This document shows, piece after piece, positions 47,243 through 57,739 of a stretch of 64,000 bases of DNA; the stretch's first letter is position 1; every line of letters starts with the position of its first letter. The notes below the pieces were generated by a model, which saw nothing but the letters and a program-made list of their open reading frames with translations, was not told where the DNA came from and ran no database searches. The position numbers and the translations under genes were made by a program. The stretch comes from Semisulcospira habei (Eukaryota; Mollusca; Gastropoda; Semisulcospiridae): NCBI GenBank assembly GCA_036245525.1, contig BTPG01000005.1, forward strand, positions 178,811,198-178,875,197. Reading direction: 5' to 3'.

Positions 47243-47256
47243 TAGCTTATACGCAC

Positions 47257-47516
47257 TCAACAGTCAGCTTGGGAGGCTTCTTCTCGATAACCTCTACGGA
47301 AATCGTCGCCGAGACATTTCGAGAGTCCTTCGTCATTACGGCGGAGAGGCTGAAGGTGTTTCCCACCATATCATTTGACAGTTCCAAATTCAGGAAACCA
47401 TTGGCGCCTGTGGAGTTCTTGGCGGCAAAATTGCAGCGAGGCCATTTAGTTTTGTCGCCGAAGATATCCCTGTCTGTGTTACGGTAACTGCATTCCCAAG
47501 AATATATGGCCATACC
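47257..47516 (-). CDS. Polycystin-1/REJ-family gene, exon 5 of 10 visible (REJ domain)
   Basis: Minus-strand exon of 260 bp between acceptor cacatacag and donor GTTGA|GTGCGT, starting in phase 0 and ending in phase 2. It encodes GMAIYSWECSYRNTD, then CNFAAKNSTGANGFL, LELSNDMVGNTFSLSAVMT and a final VEVIEKKPPKLTVE. The Y-x-W-x-C opening and the 'G-N-T-F-x-L-x-x-x-M ... P-P-K' closing match the middle of REJ domains. The donor choice is set by the next exon, whose first base completes the glutamate codon; an alternative donor four bases downstream would break the phase. Confidence 0.87.
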
Positions 47517-47635
47517 CTGTATGTGACGGAAAAATAAATTCAGTTTAGTTCGTCATCATCAATCTAAAATAACGTGATTTTAATCACGATACTGACGTCA
47601 ACAGGGCATGCTTTGATTGCTAACATTAACCATTC

Positions 47636-47845
47636 TAACCCCAAACGGCCACGTTTTAGATGTCGCCTAACAACTATGTACCGGTTGCAGGAGATAGATC
47701 GACCATGATATTTCAAAGGTAGTACCAGATTTGCTTGGCGCCTGAAGGCGCCAAGCTAATCTGGCACTACCCTTGAATTATTATGGTCGATCCCTCTCCT
47801 GCTTTGGTGGGTTAACCCTCTGGCTGTCGGTAGCCAAAGGGTTAA
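47636..47845. mobile_element. Hairpin MITE family B copy joined to a small family-E remnant
   Basis: Family-B core with GACCATGATATTTCAAAGG / CCCTTGAATTATTATGGTCG, ending at TTAA 47812-47815. From this same TTAA a 34-bp CCCTCTGGCTGTCGGTAGCC ... AAGGGTTAA remnant of family E starts. Confidence 0.8.
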
Positions 47846-48127
47846 GCCAATAAAATGGCTTCTAAAGATTTGTTCTGCATGACTCGGACCTTTCCGCAAT
47901 TGCCATGTGAATACAGGCAGACGACCTCAACAGAGTGTCCGTACTGCCCAACGGCCCATACAGGATGAAAATCTTTCACTTTTTGACGTTCACATTGAAT
48001 AATCATTACATAATTTGACCCGTTGACACTACAGTGGATGCGGATTTCGCGTTTGAAATCATTGCACACTGACCGACATTCGCAAGAAGAACACAAATGA
48101 AACTAGACACAAAGGAACACAGGACTA

Positions 48128-48240
48128 ACAAGAGACAAATCCTCATGAGCCCCCGCGACTGTGGCGGCTCACGAGGATCTGCGTCACTTGCAGAAGGCCG
48201 GTAGGGTTCGCCTTGCCCTCGGCATTTCAGGGGTTAAGTG
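48128..48240. mobile_element. Hairpin MITE family A copy
   Basis: ATCCTCATGAGCCCCCGCGAC and its partner GGCGGCTCACGAGGATC, ending in CATTTCAGGGGTTAA (TTAA near 48233-48236). Intron sequence 48240-48660 has no recognised element. Confidence 0.78.
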
Positions 48241-48677
48241 TGATTGGCTTATGTTTCCTCGGGCCTGTAATAAGTAAGACTGACATATTGCACTTATTGA
48301 ACATATGGTATTATAAGTTATTGGTAGCAGGGGTTTGCTGCACGGACGCTTGAAGCCCTGAATTTTGAAAATAATGTTTTCATCCGCATTGACTACGCAC
48401 TGTTGTTAGAATAATGCGAAGGAACTGAGTATTTTTCCGATTGTTCTTCAATCCACACACACACACCAAAAACAAAAATCACACATATCTTAGGCGTGAT
48501 GAAGCTCTATGCCCACGCATAAAGTTCACACTGGAATTCTGCACTGTGCTGTCCAGTCAGCGGTTTTTGGTGACAAATATTCCGTGTATTCACGAGTTTC
48601 GTGCATTCGCCAGTTCAGCGATTCGCACGGGGTTTTAATGGCGGAGCTCAGCCTAACAGAGCTAAAGAATAATTAGT

Positions 48678-49027
48678 TGTAGGTTGCACATTGCTTAACG
48701 TCCCGACAGCAACAAGACTTTCTCAGGACGTGCCTGCACTACTTGTGAAAAAAAACACTAAACAGAATATTGAATGTATGTCGCTAGCCGGTCTAATACG
48801 CTAAATAAACCTAAGACCATTTAGCAACACACATCCAATATCAAGACTACAATCAGCGCAGACAGTAGGGAGCGTTTAAAAAAGGAAAATACAGGTGAAT
48901 GGACCAAGGGTAGACAGAAACACATGCCCCAGAATAGAGTGGAAAACCCACCTTGTGGGGCTGAGCAGGGTGACCCTGGGAACTAAAAAGTAGTTAATCC
49001 CACCTCTAGGGCAGACCCGCGTGGGGG
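48678..49027. mobile_element. SINE-like element, copy 3
   Basis: Flanked by the perfect 13-bp duplication AAGAATAATTAGT (48665-48677 and 49028-49040). Body as in copies at 13227 and 26435, with a deletion near the G-rich end (CACCTCTAGGGCAGACC). Confidence 0.93.
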
Positions 49028-49435
49028 AAGAATAATTAGTACGTGCTATTCTGTCGTAGAGGACGGACCTATTTTGGATACAGTAGCCGTATTCCAAGAC
49101 TCTGAAACCGAGCTTTCAGGTACGTTTTTAGATGTATTATCGACAGCTAGTGAGTTAAATGTAGTATGTGTTAGTAAGATTTAGTTCGGTTGTGCAGCGT
49201 TGATTTGGTTCAGTTATGTCGGTTTAAAACTTGAGATAACCGGGGATTTTTCTATATAGTTATTTACCGGGATGGGTAACTAAGGAATGGGATGTGTTTT
49301 GATATGCCTAGGCTGTTTACGAAGGTATTACGTGTGTGTGTGTTAAGTATAATCTTTTACTATGTACGAACCAGTGTATGGCGCGTGAGTCATGTTATAG
49401 TCGTCAATGTCACTACACTTTAGGGCTAGCTGTCA

Positions 49436-49649
49436 AGGGCCTATTCAGCCCTGACGCACTACAGCAGGAGATGGGTCGACCATGATAATTCAAGGGTAGT
49501 GCCAGATTGGCTTGGCGCCTGTCGGCGCCAAGCTAATCTGGCACTGGCCTTGAATTATCATGGTCGATCCATCTCCTGCAACAGGTGCATAGTCGTTAGA
49601 TGACGCCTCCAAAATTTGGAAAATACGTGCGCCGGGCTGTATGAGTTAA
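49436..49649. mobile_element. TTAA-type hairpin MITE family B copy
   Basis: CATGATAATTCAAGGGTAG ... GGCGCC ... CTTGAATTATCATGGTCG; right TTAA at 49646-49649. The left TTAA has decayed (AGGGCCTATTCAGCCC). Confidence 0.85.
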
Positions 49650-49856
49650 TTAAACCTGTTTGCCTGAAAATGTTTTATGTAGAAGATCGCCTTTTTTAAC
49701 ACTGACAGCTATGATCAACGTATTCAGCTGATCTGGGTTTCTAAACAGCGTAAATACTACCCGTAGTCGTCATTATCGTCAGCATCACCTATCACAATCA
49801 TCGTCCATGTTTTCAACATCATCGTCGTCTTGTCCATGGCGTCATACTTATCATGA

Positions 49857-49999
49857 ACCCTTTGCGGTCGGTAGCGGTTTTTGTCGCGATGATTCCTACA
49901 TGAGTAAAAAACCGCTACTGACAAAGGTAGCTGTATGTAGCGCTTTTGTCGCGACGATTCATCACGACAAAAACCGCTTCCGACAGTCAAAGGGTTAAC
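49857..49999. mobile_element. Hairpin MITE family E
   Basis: AACCCTTTGCGGTCGGTAGC and the inverted TTCCGACAGTCAAAGGGTTAA, with inner GTTTTTGTCGCGATGATTC / CGACAAAAACCGC arms. Inside, a second related unit (CTACTGACAAAGGTAGC) suggests an element within an element. Confidence 0.8.
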
Positions 50000-50039
50000 A
50001 TTAACGAGGACTAGAATAACATCGACTACAGCAGCGGTA

Positions 50040-50175
50040 TTAACCCTTACCATGCGGAATACGCCAGTGTGTGAAATACGTTTCACTAAAATAGTTCAAG
50101 GGTAGTACCAGAAGAGCTTGGCGCCTCAAGGCGCCAAGCTATTCTTGCACCACCCTTGAACTAAAACCATTGGTC
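50040..50175. mobile_element. Hairpin MITE family B copy, right end lost
   Basis: TTAA at 50040-50043. Palindrome TAGTTCAAGGGTAGTACC ... GGCGCC ... CACCACCCTTGAACTA. It is followed directly by the 84-bp tandem array. Confidence 0.8.
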
Positions 50176-50429
50176 TATATCCTTATCTGTGAGTATTATA
50201 ATGTAGCTTGCATATGGCAGTGTACTAATTTGAAGCGTGCAGCCTCAGTATGATGTAAGTATATCCTTATCTGTGAGTACTATAACGTAGCTTGCATATG
50301 GCAGTGTACTAATTTGAAGCGTGTAGCCTCAGTATGGTGTAAGTATATCCTTATCTGTGAGTACTATAACGTAGCTTGCATATGGCAGTGTACTAATTTG
50401 AAGCGGTGTAGCCTCAGTATGGTGTAAGT
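50176..50429. repeat. 84-bp tandem repeat, three units
   Basis: TATATCCTTATCTGTGAGTA recurs at 50176, 50260 and 50344. The units differ at very few positions. Confidence 0.95.
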
Positions 50430-50661
50430 CACGTGTGAGCACGGACAGAAATAGACAAAGAGTGGATTAAAAGCCAGGACAAACATTCGACATCTTATGT
50501 GTGTACAGGTTTCCAATCCACAGTTTCCGTAGAAACACGAGCGACTTGGACCTACATCCGATTCTGAACACCGTAGCTTAGGTCGGCATGAGGCTCACAT
50601 TGCGGGGGCTCATGAGGATCATACGCCTCTTGCAGATAGCAGCCGTTGCGGAAATACTTAC

Positions 50662-50815
50662 GGATGTTGCAGGTTCATCGTTGAAAACGTCCGGATCGTA
50701 GGAGAACCTGAGAGGGGTGAGAAGAAGCATTTTGGTTCCGATGCCCATTTGGATCTCACTGGCGCCTCCTTCCATCATCAATCCTACAAGGGCCGAGTGC
50801 TCCACACGGAAGTAG
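50662..50815 (-). CDS. Polycystin-1/REJ-family gene, exon 4 of 10 visible (REJ domain)
   Basis: Minus-strand exon of 154 bp between acceptor ctgttcgcag and donor ATCC|GTAAGT. One leading base completes a serine codon from the exon at 51715-51872, and it ends in phase 0. It encodes YFRVEHSALVGLMMEGGASE, then IGTKMLLLTPLRFSYDPDVF and NDEPATS. The 'A-L-V-x-x-M-x-G-G ... L-x-x-x-x-S-Y-D-P-D' order is characteristic of the REJ core, where this text precedes the Y-x-W-x-C segment that opens the next exon. A hairpin fragment of family A (CTCATGAGGATCATACGCC) lies 25-60 bp downstream of the donor. Confidence 0.88.
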
Positions 50816-51602
50816 CTGCGAACAGAAGATCGTGTATCTCTTGCGTTATTTTGTCATCATCGTCGTTGTCACATCTCATCATCATCATTTACAGATATCA
50901 AGTCCATTTCACAACAACTACTTAACCGTGTTTTATTTGTCATTGTCTATAAACGCGCCCATGCCAATAAGTCCAAAAAGGGGGAGGGGGGGGGGGGGGA
51001 AACAGGGGCGTATAAAAATATAAAAAAAATCGTGTCTAACACCTGATTCATAATGCCGACTCGTACTAGCATTGTATCGGATGCATGCTGCTACGAAACG
51101 TAAGAATTTGACAAAAGAAATGAAAGAAAGAAAAAATGAGCAGTGTTTTCGATAGGAGAACCAAAACAACAAAACACCTCAGCACGACTTTGAATTCTAA
51201 TGTATCGCGGCAGTAGTGCGTGCAACGTAAAGTATGAAGTTATGCAGCTATCTAGCGGCGTCGGTGTTGGTCCCATCACTGCCATTGATACAAAATGAAG
51301 TCAGCAAGAGGCATACATCCTCATGATCCCCCGCAGCTAGGTGTTGGTTCACTGTGCTCCAGTCTGGAATCGGTCAATTGCAACCTCAGGTAACTGAATC
51401 CATTGTGAGCAATAGCAAAACGACGGGCCTGTTCAGAAAGCATGTCCGCTGCAAGGTCCTGGTAAATCAAAGCGGCACAGTTGCAGTGCAGCCGAAATCA
51501 CCAGTGTTCAGGTCGTACTATATTATATAGACATAATAGTTGTCCCTGTCCCCCATAACCCGCCCGCGAGGGCCGTTCAATCTCACCCCGGTGCAGTGGA
51601 CG

Positions 51603-51682
51603 TTAACTCATTCGCGGCCAGCCGCATCCGGATGCGCGGCTTATGCCGCGCATCCGAATGCGGCTGACCGCGAATGAGTTAA
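51603..51682. mobile_element. Minimal TTAA-flanked perfect hairpin, 80 bp (family I)
   Basis: TTAACTCATTCGCGGCC start and the exact complement at the end (TTAA at 51603-51606 and 51679-51682), with arms CCGCATCCGGATGCGCGGC / CCGCGCATCCGAATGCGG around TTATG. It sits about 32 bp from the donor of the exon at 51715-51872. Confidence 0.9.
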
Positions 51683-51714
51683 AACCCCAAAGTAACTGAA
51701 AGGCGCCGCCATAC

Positions 51715-51872
51715 CTGAAGTGTGAGGCCATGAAGCGCAGGCGGGACGTCGGGTGTATGATGGTCATGTAGAACGTGACGCGATACAGCTTGTAGTCCAG
51801 GGTCCAGCGGTCCAGCCGCAGCTCCGCGTTGGACACAATGATGGAACTGTTCAGGGTCACTGGTCCCGTTTC
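51715..51872 (-). CDS. Polycystin-1/REJ-family gene, exon 3 of 10 visible (REJ domain start)
   Basis: Minus-strand exon of about 158 bp, with acceptor gagcag (an alternative is three bases upstream, same frame) and donor TTCAG|GTATGG. It starts in phase 0 and ends in phase 2. It encodes ETGPVTLNSSIIVSNAEL, then DYKLYRVTFYMTIIHPTS and RFMASHF. The 'S-S-x-x-V ... L-D-Y-x-L-Y-R-V-T-F-x-x' pattern is the early beta-rich part of REJ domains. It joins in phase to the exon at 59635-59790 (HWGN) and to the exon at 50662-50815. Confidence 0.87.
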
Positions 51873-52075
51873 CTGCTCCACAGAAAAGCCATAGTTATTG
51901 TCAGCTAGCTCTCTCTGCCTACTTCAGCCGCCGGGAGATGACTTCCCCTTTCGGCGGCGAGATCCGCTCAGCCAAGGTTCGTCTGCAGTGCGAGTGCTTG
52001 GCTATTTTCAACGCTGAAAGGTGTCGTTACGAGCCATCACTTGGCATGCGCACCTGATCCAGAAATGAACTCTCA

Positions 52076-52157
52076 ACCCTTTGGCTGTCGGTAGCGCTCT
52101 TTGTCGAGGTGATTCCATCACTTCCACAAAGAGCGCAACCGACAGTCAAAGGGTTAA
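52076..52157. mobile_element. Hairpin MITE family E, complete short copy
   Basis: CAACCCTTTGGCTGTCGGTA ... CCGACAGTCAAAGGGTTAA with inner GCGCTCTTTGTCGAGG / CACAAAGAGCGC arms; right TTAA at 52154-52157. Confidence 0.85.
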
Positions 52158-52267
52158 AGATGAGGTTGAGTATTTATGTTCCCTCCCCGCACTTATTTTT
52201 TGATACTTTTTTCCAGGACCAAGCTACGGCTCTGATATACATTGCCGCTAAGTCGATCAACCACTCA

Positions 52268-53023
52268 TAAACTGAGTTTGCGGGGTTTGAACTCCGTCAG
52301 CTCTGGGCCTATAATATAAGGCGCGCAAAGTAATATCCAGTGCACACACAACATGAGATATGCTGTAGTCACAAGTGAACCCCTATCAGCTCTACGTAGG
52401 CCTACACACGAACGTATTCCGTAGCAGATGATACCGACAAATAACTGGACGATGCATCCACTCTCCACCGTTAATTCGGGCGGACCGTCGGGGGTTCTTT
52501 CTCCGGGTACTCCGGTTCTTCCACCCCTCACACTTTGGTACCGGTTTCAGGCCACTTTACAAATTTCAAATACAAGCGATCAAAAATCTCTGTAACTTCA
52601 GTAGCTGAACTGGCCCTTCGTCTGTCTTGTACTGTGTTTGTCTTAAATGGCGTAAATTCGTGTCTGTTACGTGAGTGTGCGTGTTGGGTTTCAGTTCGCG
52701 GCGCTTTGAGTCGATTCACCCAAAAATTGAGAAAAAGCGCCTATATAATACCGGAATTATTATTATTATTATTCTATGTGTGGAAGGGCTGTGATGTTAG
52801 ATGCGGGCAGTGTAGCTCTCAAATGTTTCGGCTGGCTATTTGTCAGTATCGTCTGCTACAGGATTAGTTCATGTGTACGCCTAGGCAAGGCTGATAGGAG
52901 TTCCCTTGTTCCAGTATACCCCATGCCCTGTCCACGGTGTGCACTTGACTGGAATCTACAAAGTTGCGTGCCTTATATCGGCCCTTGTCTGACGGAGTTC
53001 AAACTCCGCAAACTCAGTTTAAG
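52268..53023. mobile_element. Long inverted repeat of about 750 bp (foldback/MITE-like)
   Basis: Left arm AACTGAGTTTGCGGGGTTTGA at 52270 matches the inverted right end (AACTCCGCAAACTCAGTTT at 53005-53023). The partner blocks TAATATCCAGTGCACAC / GGAATCTACAAAG and GTAGGCCTACACACGAACG extend arms to about 210 bp with moderate identity. The central 300 bp are unique and contain ATT units at 52752-52770. Confidence 0.72.
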
Positions 53024-53639
53024 AGCCCAGGGCCCTAGCTGGGCATTTGAAAAACACGTGCGGGACGGAACAAAAAGACAATCCCCCGATGATCAGCGAT
53101 CGCTTTCCGCCTTAGCCAAGTTTTCGTGAAAGAAATCAAGCGGGCACGGCCTCCAGCTGGAAAAGTCTAAGTTTCGACTGCGTGTTCTTCCCCTTTAGAG
53201 TACTACTGAATCAGTTCCATGCCAAAGTGCCAAAGAAATGCAATAGCTGTGGTTCATAGGTGAAAATCCGATGTGTCGTAAACAGAAAACATCGATGCTG
53301 TGACTACTTCGCGATCAGACTACAAAACATCCTACGAACAATTACGCTGGTATCGAACCAAACAAACGTGATTGCAACAAAATGTAAACATTTTGAAACT
53401 ATTACAGACTGCAACTGTTGTGTTTAGGCATTGAACTGATGCGACAACCGAAGTCCCGTGACGATTTCTCCGAGATCGTATTTTTACGTAGTATACTACC
53501 CGTACCCATTTGGTCTGTGTACACTATGCACCTCGGCACGAATGGGTAGTGTACAAAAACCGTGTGTACATTTAACCCCCCTGCAGGGCGAGGCATACCA
53601 AATCAGCGCCATAAAGTCTGTGGGCTCGTGTAATTTTGA

Positions 53640-53960
53640 AGAAGAATAGCACGAGCAACAAAATGACGTCACAATAAGCTTCACGTCATGGCCGCATCGC
53701 TAGTCTCACGACACCGTGTACACACTGACGAATTTGATGTTTCACGTCACTCATCCAAAAGACACGCAGCCTCTTCCAGGGCTGACTGATGGGAGTATAT
53801 AGTGGATCCAAAACTTGCAAAAATGAATTGATTTATCTGTATTCAAAAGGTTAAAGCGGTACAACGCTGGATTACGAACTTACCCAATGTCTATTTCAAA
53901 GCTAGCTATATCCAAAATTCCAAGTGAATAGAACGAAAATTACGCAGTCAGATTTGGGTC
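53640..53960. repeat. Dispersed interspersed repeat, copy 2 (inverted relative to 1977-2500)
   Basis: Contains GACGTCACAATAAGCTTC, GTCTCACGACACCGTGTACAC and CCAAAATTCCAAGTGAATAG, each with an inverted counterpart in 1977-2500. The stretch 53024-53640 shows nothing recognised. Confidence 0.65.
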
Positions 53961-54267
53961 AACCGACTTTCTATAAGCGGTCTTCCTAAATCAAACTGTG
54001 ACTGAGAGACTCAAGACTCAAGAAGTTTATTGTGGCAGACCTTCTGGTCCATTCACAAGGGGAGGTGGGGAAGGGATTATACAAAGCTTCACAAACAATG
54101 GACAATGCTTGTAAACATATTTCCTAAACATGGTAGTCCATGTTTAGTTTATACTTGAAAAATACAAGCTGTTTTCTTGAAATATCAGTATCAATGAAAT
54201 AAATAAGTCATAAACAGTCTTGGCGATGGCTACAGTCTCTGAAAACTTCAGCACAATCGGCGTCCAC

Positions 54268-55190
54268 CTAAACCATGTAATGTCCAAGAAAGGCCCGAAT
54301 GATTTTCAATTCCATTTCAGCACGCTCACACACATCCTTATAGCGAACACGGTTGATTGACGCCCAGCGTCGGAGATCGCTGATGGCTTTATTCTTCTCT
54401 TCATTTAGTTCACCTGACAGTCGTTTGAAAAACCAGTGATCAACATGTTCGTTTTTGTTGTCAAACAACAAAACCACATCGTCACTCTCACACACGAACA
54501 TTTCCTTCTCCAAACGAGTGTCAAGCACAATTTTCTTAAATTCCACATTTCTCTATCTGTCCCTCAAACGCCTCTGCAGTCTTCTGTCCACTTCCCCGAT
54601 GTATTGTTTTATTTGTTCCAAGTCATAACCTGTCTTTTCCAAGTCTATTTCTGTCGATCCAGCATCCAGCTCTTCCGTTTCAATAGCATGTAGGACATCT
54701 GTCAGCTGTGTGGTCACGCTTTCTGTGTTGTTATGTCTATTCGCCCTTGTGATGCAAGGATCGTTGTTTTCCGTGCGAGTTTCACGTGGGGGGCGACCAA
54801 TACCACACGGTGTGTTGTCGGTTTGTAGGTCAACGCGTGAAGTAATTGTGTCATTGTTTATTTGCTTCGCTGGTGGTGTTGGAACAAACAACGGGTTGTA
54901 AGACGGGAAAAGTTCGTTTTCCTTACTGTCTTTCTCTTGCTTCCGTGTCTCTGCTCTTGTCTAGTCACGCAGTATCTGGGAGGGTGGTTTTCTCCGGTAT
55001 GTTGACATCTTATCGGGTGGAGGGCCGCCGGTCAGCCGAAGCACAACTATGGTTGTATCGCCCTTACCGTCGATTTTTTAGGATGACAGGGTGTTTTTCT
55101 TTGAGCAGGGCATTCAGGATGACATCAACTGCTGATGGTAGTCCTTCAACAGCCATTGTCGCTTTGACTGGAGCCCCCAAATCAAAACTG
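54268..55190 (-). pseudogene. Broken open frame of unknown family (retrogene or element ORF)
   Basis: Minus-strand text begins near 55165 (MAVEGLPSAVDVILNALLKE) and changes frame at about 55070. It continues with YRRKPPSQILRD, a TAG, then SKENELFPSYNPLFVPTPP, a coiled-coil-like region (TGYDLEQIKQYIGEVDRRLQ), a second in-frame TAG at about 54546, and EFKKIVLDTRLEKEMFVCES to a stop at 54268. The 'PSAVDV-LNALL ... YRRKPPSQ' opening resembles uncharacterised proteins seen repeatedly in mollusc genomes, as I remember. It may be the first ORF of an interspersed element. Two stops and one frameshift make it non-functional as read. Confidence 0.55.
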
Positions 55191-55250
55191 AATTGAGAGA
55201 GCTCGAAAAGGCTGCCCTGTTTATTCAAGGGAGATCACCCCGACCCTTTG

Positions 55251-55251
<1 letters not shown>

Positions 55252-55339
<88 letters not shown>
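55252..55339. repeat. (GA)n microsatellite
   Basis: Pure GA tract, directly followed by ATCAATGAATCAATGAAAC and a LINE 3' end-like stretch to about 55600. Confidence 0.96.
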
Positions 55340-55341
<2 letters not shown>

Positions 55342-55599
55342 CAATGAATCAATGAAACTTTATTTTACAACGGTTTAGGCATTGACATCGTCATCGACAC
55401 AGCCATTTTACAAACCTGCCGTTGCTAGCAACTACAAATATACATACATATAAGCAAATATAATACTTGCAAACAGATGACAATACTGTTCACATAGACA
55501 GACATACTCATAGACTCACAGACACCCCCCCCCCCACTCCACCCGCCCCCCTTAAACATAGACAGAGCTAAGTAGTCCAAATGATAAATGAAAAGGATA

Positions 55600-57725
55600 A
55601 CAGACTTAATTGGGAATCCCAAAAGTGAAGAGCAAATCACATAAAAGAACCACACCATCTTGGATGAATAAGGGTACTTTAAAAATGATTAAAAAGAAAT
55701 ACAAGTTATACAAAAGATATCTTCAAACTCAAGAAGGTAGAGATTACCAAAGATATATTACCCTAAGAAATGACTGTAACAAATTAATAAAGCGTAACAA
55801 AAAATTGCATGAAAGAAATATTGCAGATAAATGTAAAATGAACCCCAAAGTGTTTTGGAAGTATGTACAGGAACAAACTAAATATAATTCTGGAATAAAT
55901 GCACTTAAAAAAGAAGATGGCACACTTGCTGTAGGAGATCATGAAAAGGCAGCAACATTGAATAAATTCTTCTCAAGTGTATTTGTGGAAGAAAATTTGA
56001 GTAATGTTCCGTTGCTTGGTAGAGGCTCAAAATCGAATGGGTGCACCATAACAGATATCGTAATAACTCCTGATATTGTCAAGAAAAAACTAAAGGAGTT
56101 GAATCCTTCCAAAGCTCAAGGTCCAGACTGCATCCCTCTCAGAGTTTTACAAGAGTTGTGTAATGAGTTGGCAGAGCCACTTTGCACATTGTTTACTTTT
56201 CCCCTTGAATCAGGTATTGTACCGCAAGACTGGGGAACCGCAGAGGTAAGTGCGATTTTTAAAAAAGGTTCTAGGTCAGATGCAGGAAACTACAGGCCAG
56301 TAAGCTTAACGTGTATAGTATGTAAAGTTTTAGAGTCTATAGTCCGAGATGAGATCGTTAATCATTTCATGGTGAATAATATGTACACTGAATGCCAACA
56401 TGGTTTTAGAAGGAAACGATCATGTGTTACTCAGCTACTACAGGTTATGGATGATATAACCTCCTTACTGGACAACAACAACAAAAAAAAAAACGGTTGA
56501 CATCATATACTTAGACTTTAGAAAAGCATTCGACACTGTTCCTCATGAACGGCTTCTTCAGAAACTAGAGGCCTATGGTGTATGTGGAAACATTTCCAAC
56601 TGGATAAGAAGTTTTTTACATGCAAGAGAACAAATGGTAAAGGTTGGAGAAGCAAAATCGGACAAAATAAAGGTACTGAGCGGCATACCTCAAGGTAGCA
56701 TCTTAGGACCTATATTATTTACGATATTTATAAATGACTTGCCAGACTGTGTTAATAGCATGTGCAAAATTTTCGCAGATGATACTAAAATCTATAATGA
56801 ATCGAGCAATAAAGACGTGTTGCAGCACGATTTGGATCACTTGCAAGAGTGGTCCGACACATGGGACTTACATTTTAATGTAGAGAAATGCAAGGTCTTA
56901 CATGCTGGAAGGAACAATCCTGAACACGATTACTTGATGAAAGTGAACAGCAACATTAAAAAGGTGGTATCTTGTGAGGAGGAAAGAGATTTAGGTGTGG
57001 TCTTCGACAAAGTTCTATCTTTTGACCCCCATATTCAGAACTGCATCAATAAGGCCAACAAAATGGTTGGAGTAATTAAGAGAGCTTTTAATTATTTGGA
57101 CAAGGACATTTTTAGTAAACTGTATAAATCACTAGTCAGACCACATTTAGAGTATGCAAACACTGTATGGTACCCAGGTTTAAAGAGACAATCAGCTGCA
57201 CTCGAAAGGGTACAGAGACGAGCAACAAAGCTGGTCAAAAAATGTAGAAATATGACTTATTCAGACAGACTCAGATACTTTGGATTACACTCCTTACGCG
57301 GACGTAGAATACGGGGAGACTTAATCCAAGTTTTTAAAATTTATAATGGTATCGACGACCTAAAGTGGAACGACTTTTTTGCAACACCATTCTGTGACAG
57401 AACCCGAAATTCTGAAGGGAACATCTTTGTACAGCACTGTAACACTAACCTGCGGAAGTTTTGTTTTACTAACAGAGTTGCCATTGTTTGGAATGACTTA
57501 CCAGTTTCATTAAAAAAAGCATCTAATATAAATTCTTTTAAAAACCAGCTGGACGAATTACCAAAATTTAAAGAGATTTTTTATTCCTATGATGAATGAT
57601 TTTATAGGAAAATTGCATGCATAGCAGACCCATAAAGGAACTAAAGAAAGAAAGGACATTTATAAAGGCCTCACGGCCTATTTTGTCCTCACAATACTAC
57701 TACTACTACTACTACTACTACTATA
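55600..57725 (+). mobile_element. LINE (CR1/Jockey-like clade), 5'-truncated, with (ACT)n tail
   Basis: Coding region 55610-57599, then a short 3' UTR and ACT units at 57696-57723. It is 5'-truncated: the frame begins after the endonuclease (RTTPSWMNKGTLKMIKKKY). It is intronic and in the opposite orientation to the host gene. Confidence 0.88.
55610..57599 (+). pseudogene. LINE reverse transcriptase, one homopolymer frameshift
   Basis: The first part (to 56500) carries KVFWKYVQEQTKYNSG, LNPSKAQGPDCIPLRVL, NYRPVSLTCIVCKVLE and HGFRRKRSCVTQL. The frame is lost at an A11 run (56483-56493). It resumes one frame over with IIYLDFRKAFDTVPHERLL, GIPQGSILGPILFTIF, KIFADDTKIYNESS and the C-terminal FKIYNGIDDLKW and VWNDLPVSLKK. 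The catalytic FADD is intact. Otherwise the coding text is clean, so apart from the A-run the copy looks young. The missing endonuclease and start show truncation. Confidence 0.9.
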
Positions 57726-57739
57726 AGTTGGACCCAGCA

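Noticed and set aside
47892..48071. Possible extra exon (minus strand, text CNDFKREIRIHCSVNG ... YSHGNCGK) with AG and GT borders
   Set aside because: It lies between the exons at 50662 and 47516, which already join in phase and recreate the REJ order (SYDPD then YSWEC). Inserting it would disrupt the domain, and its donor is weak.
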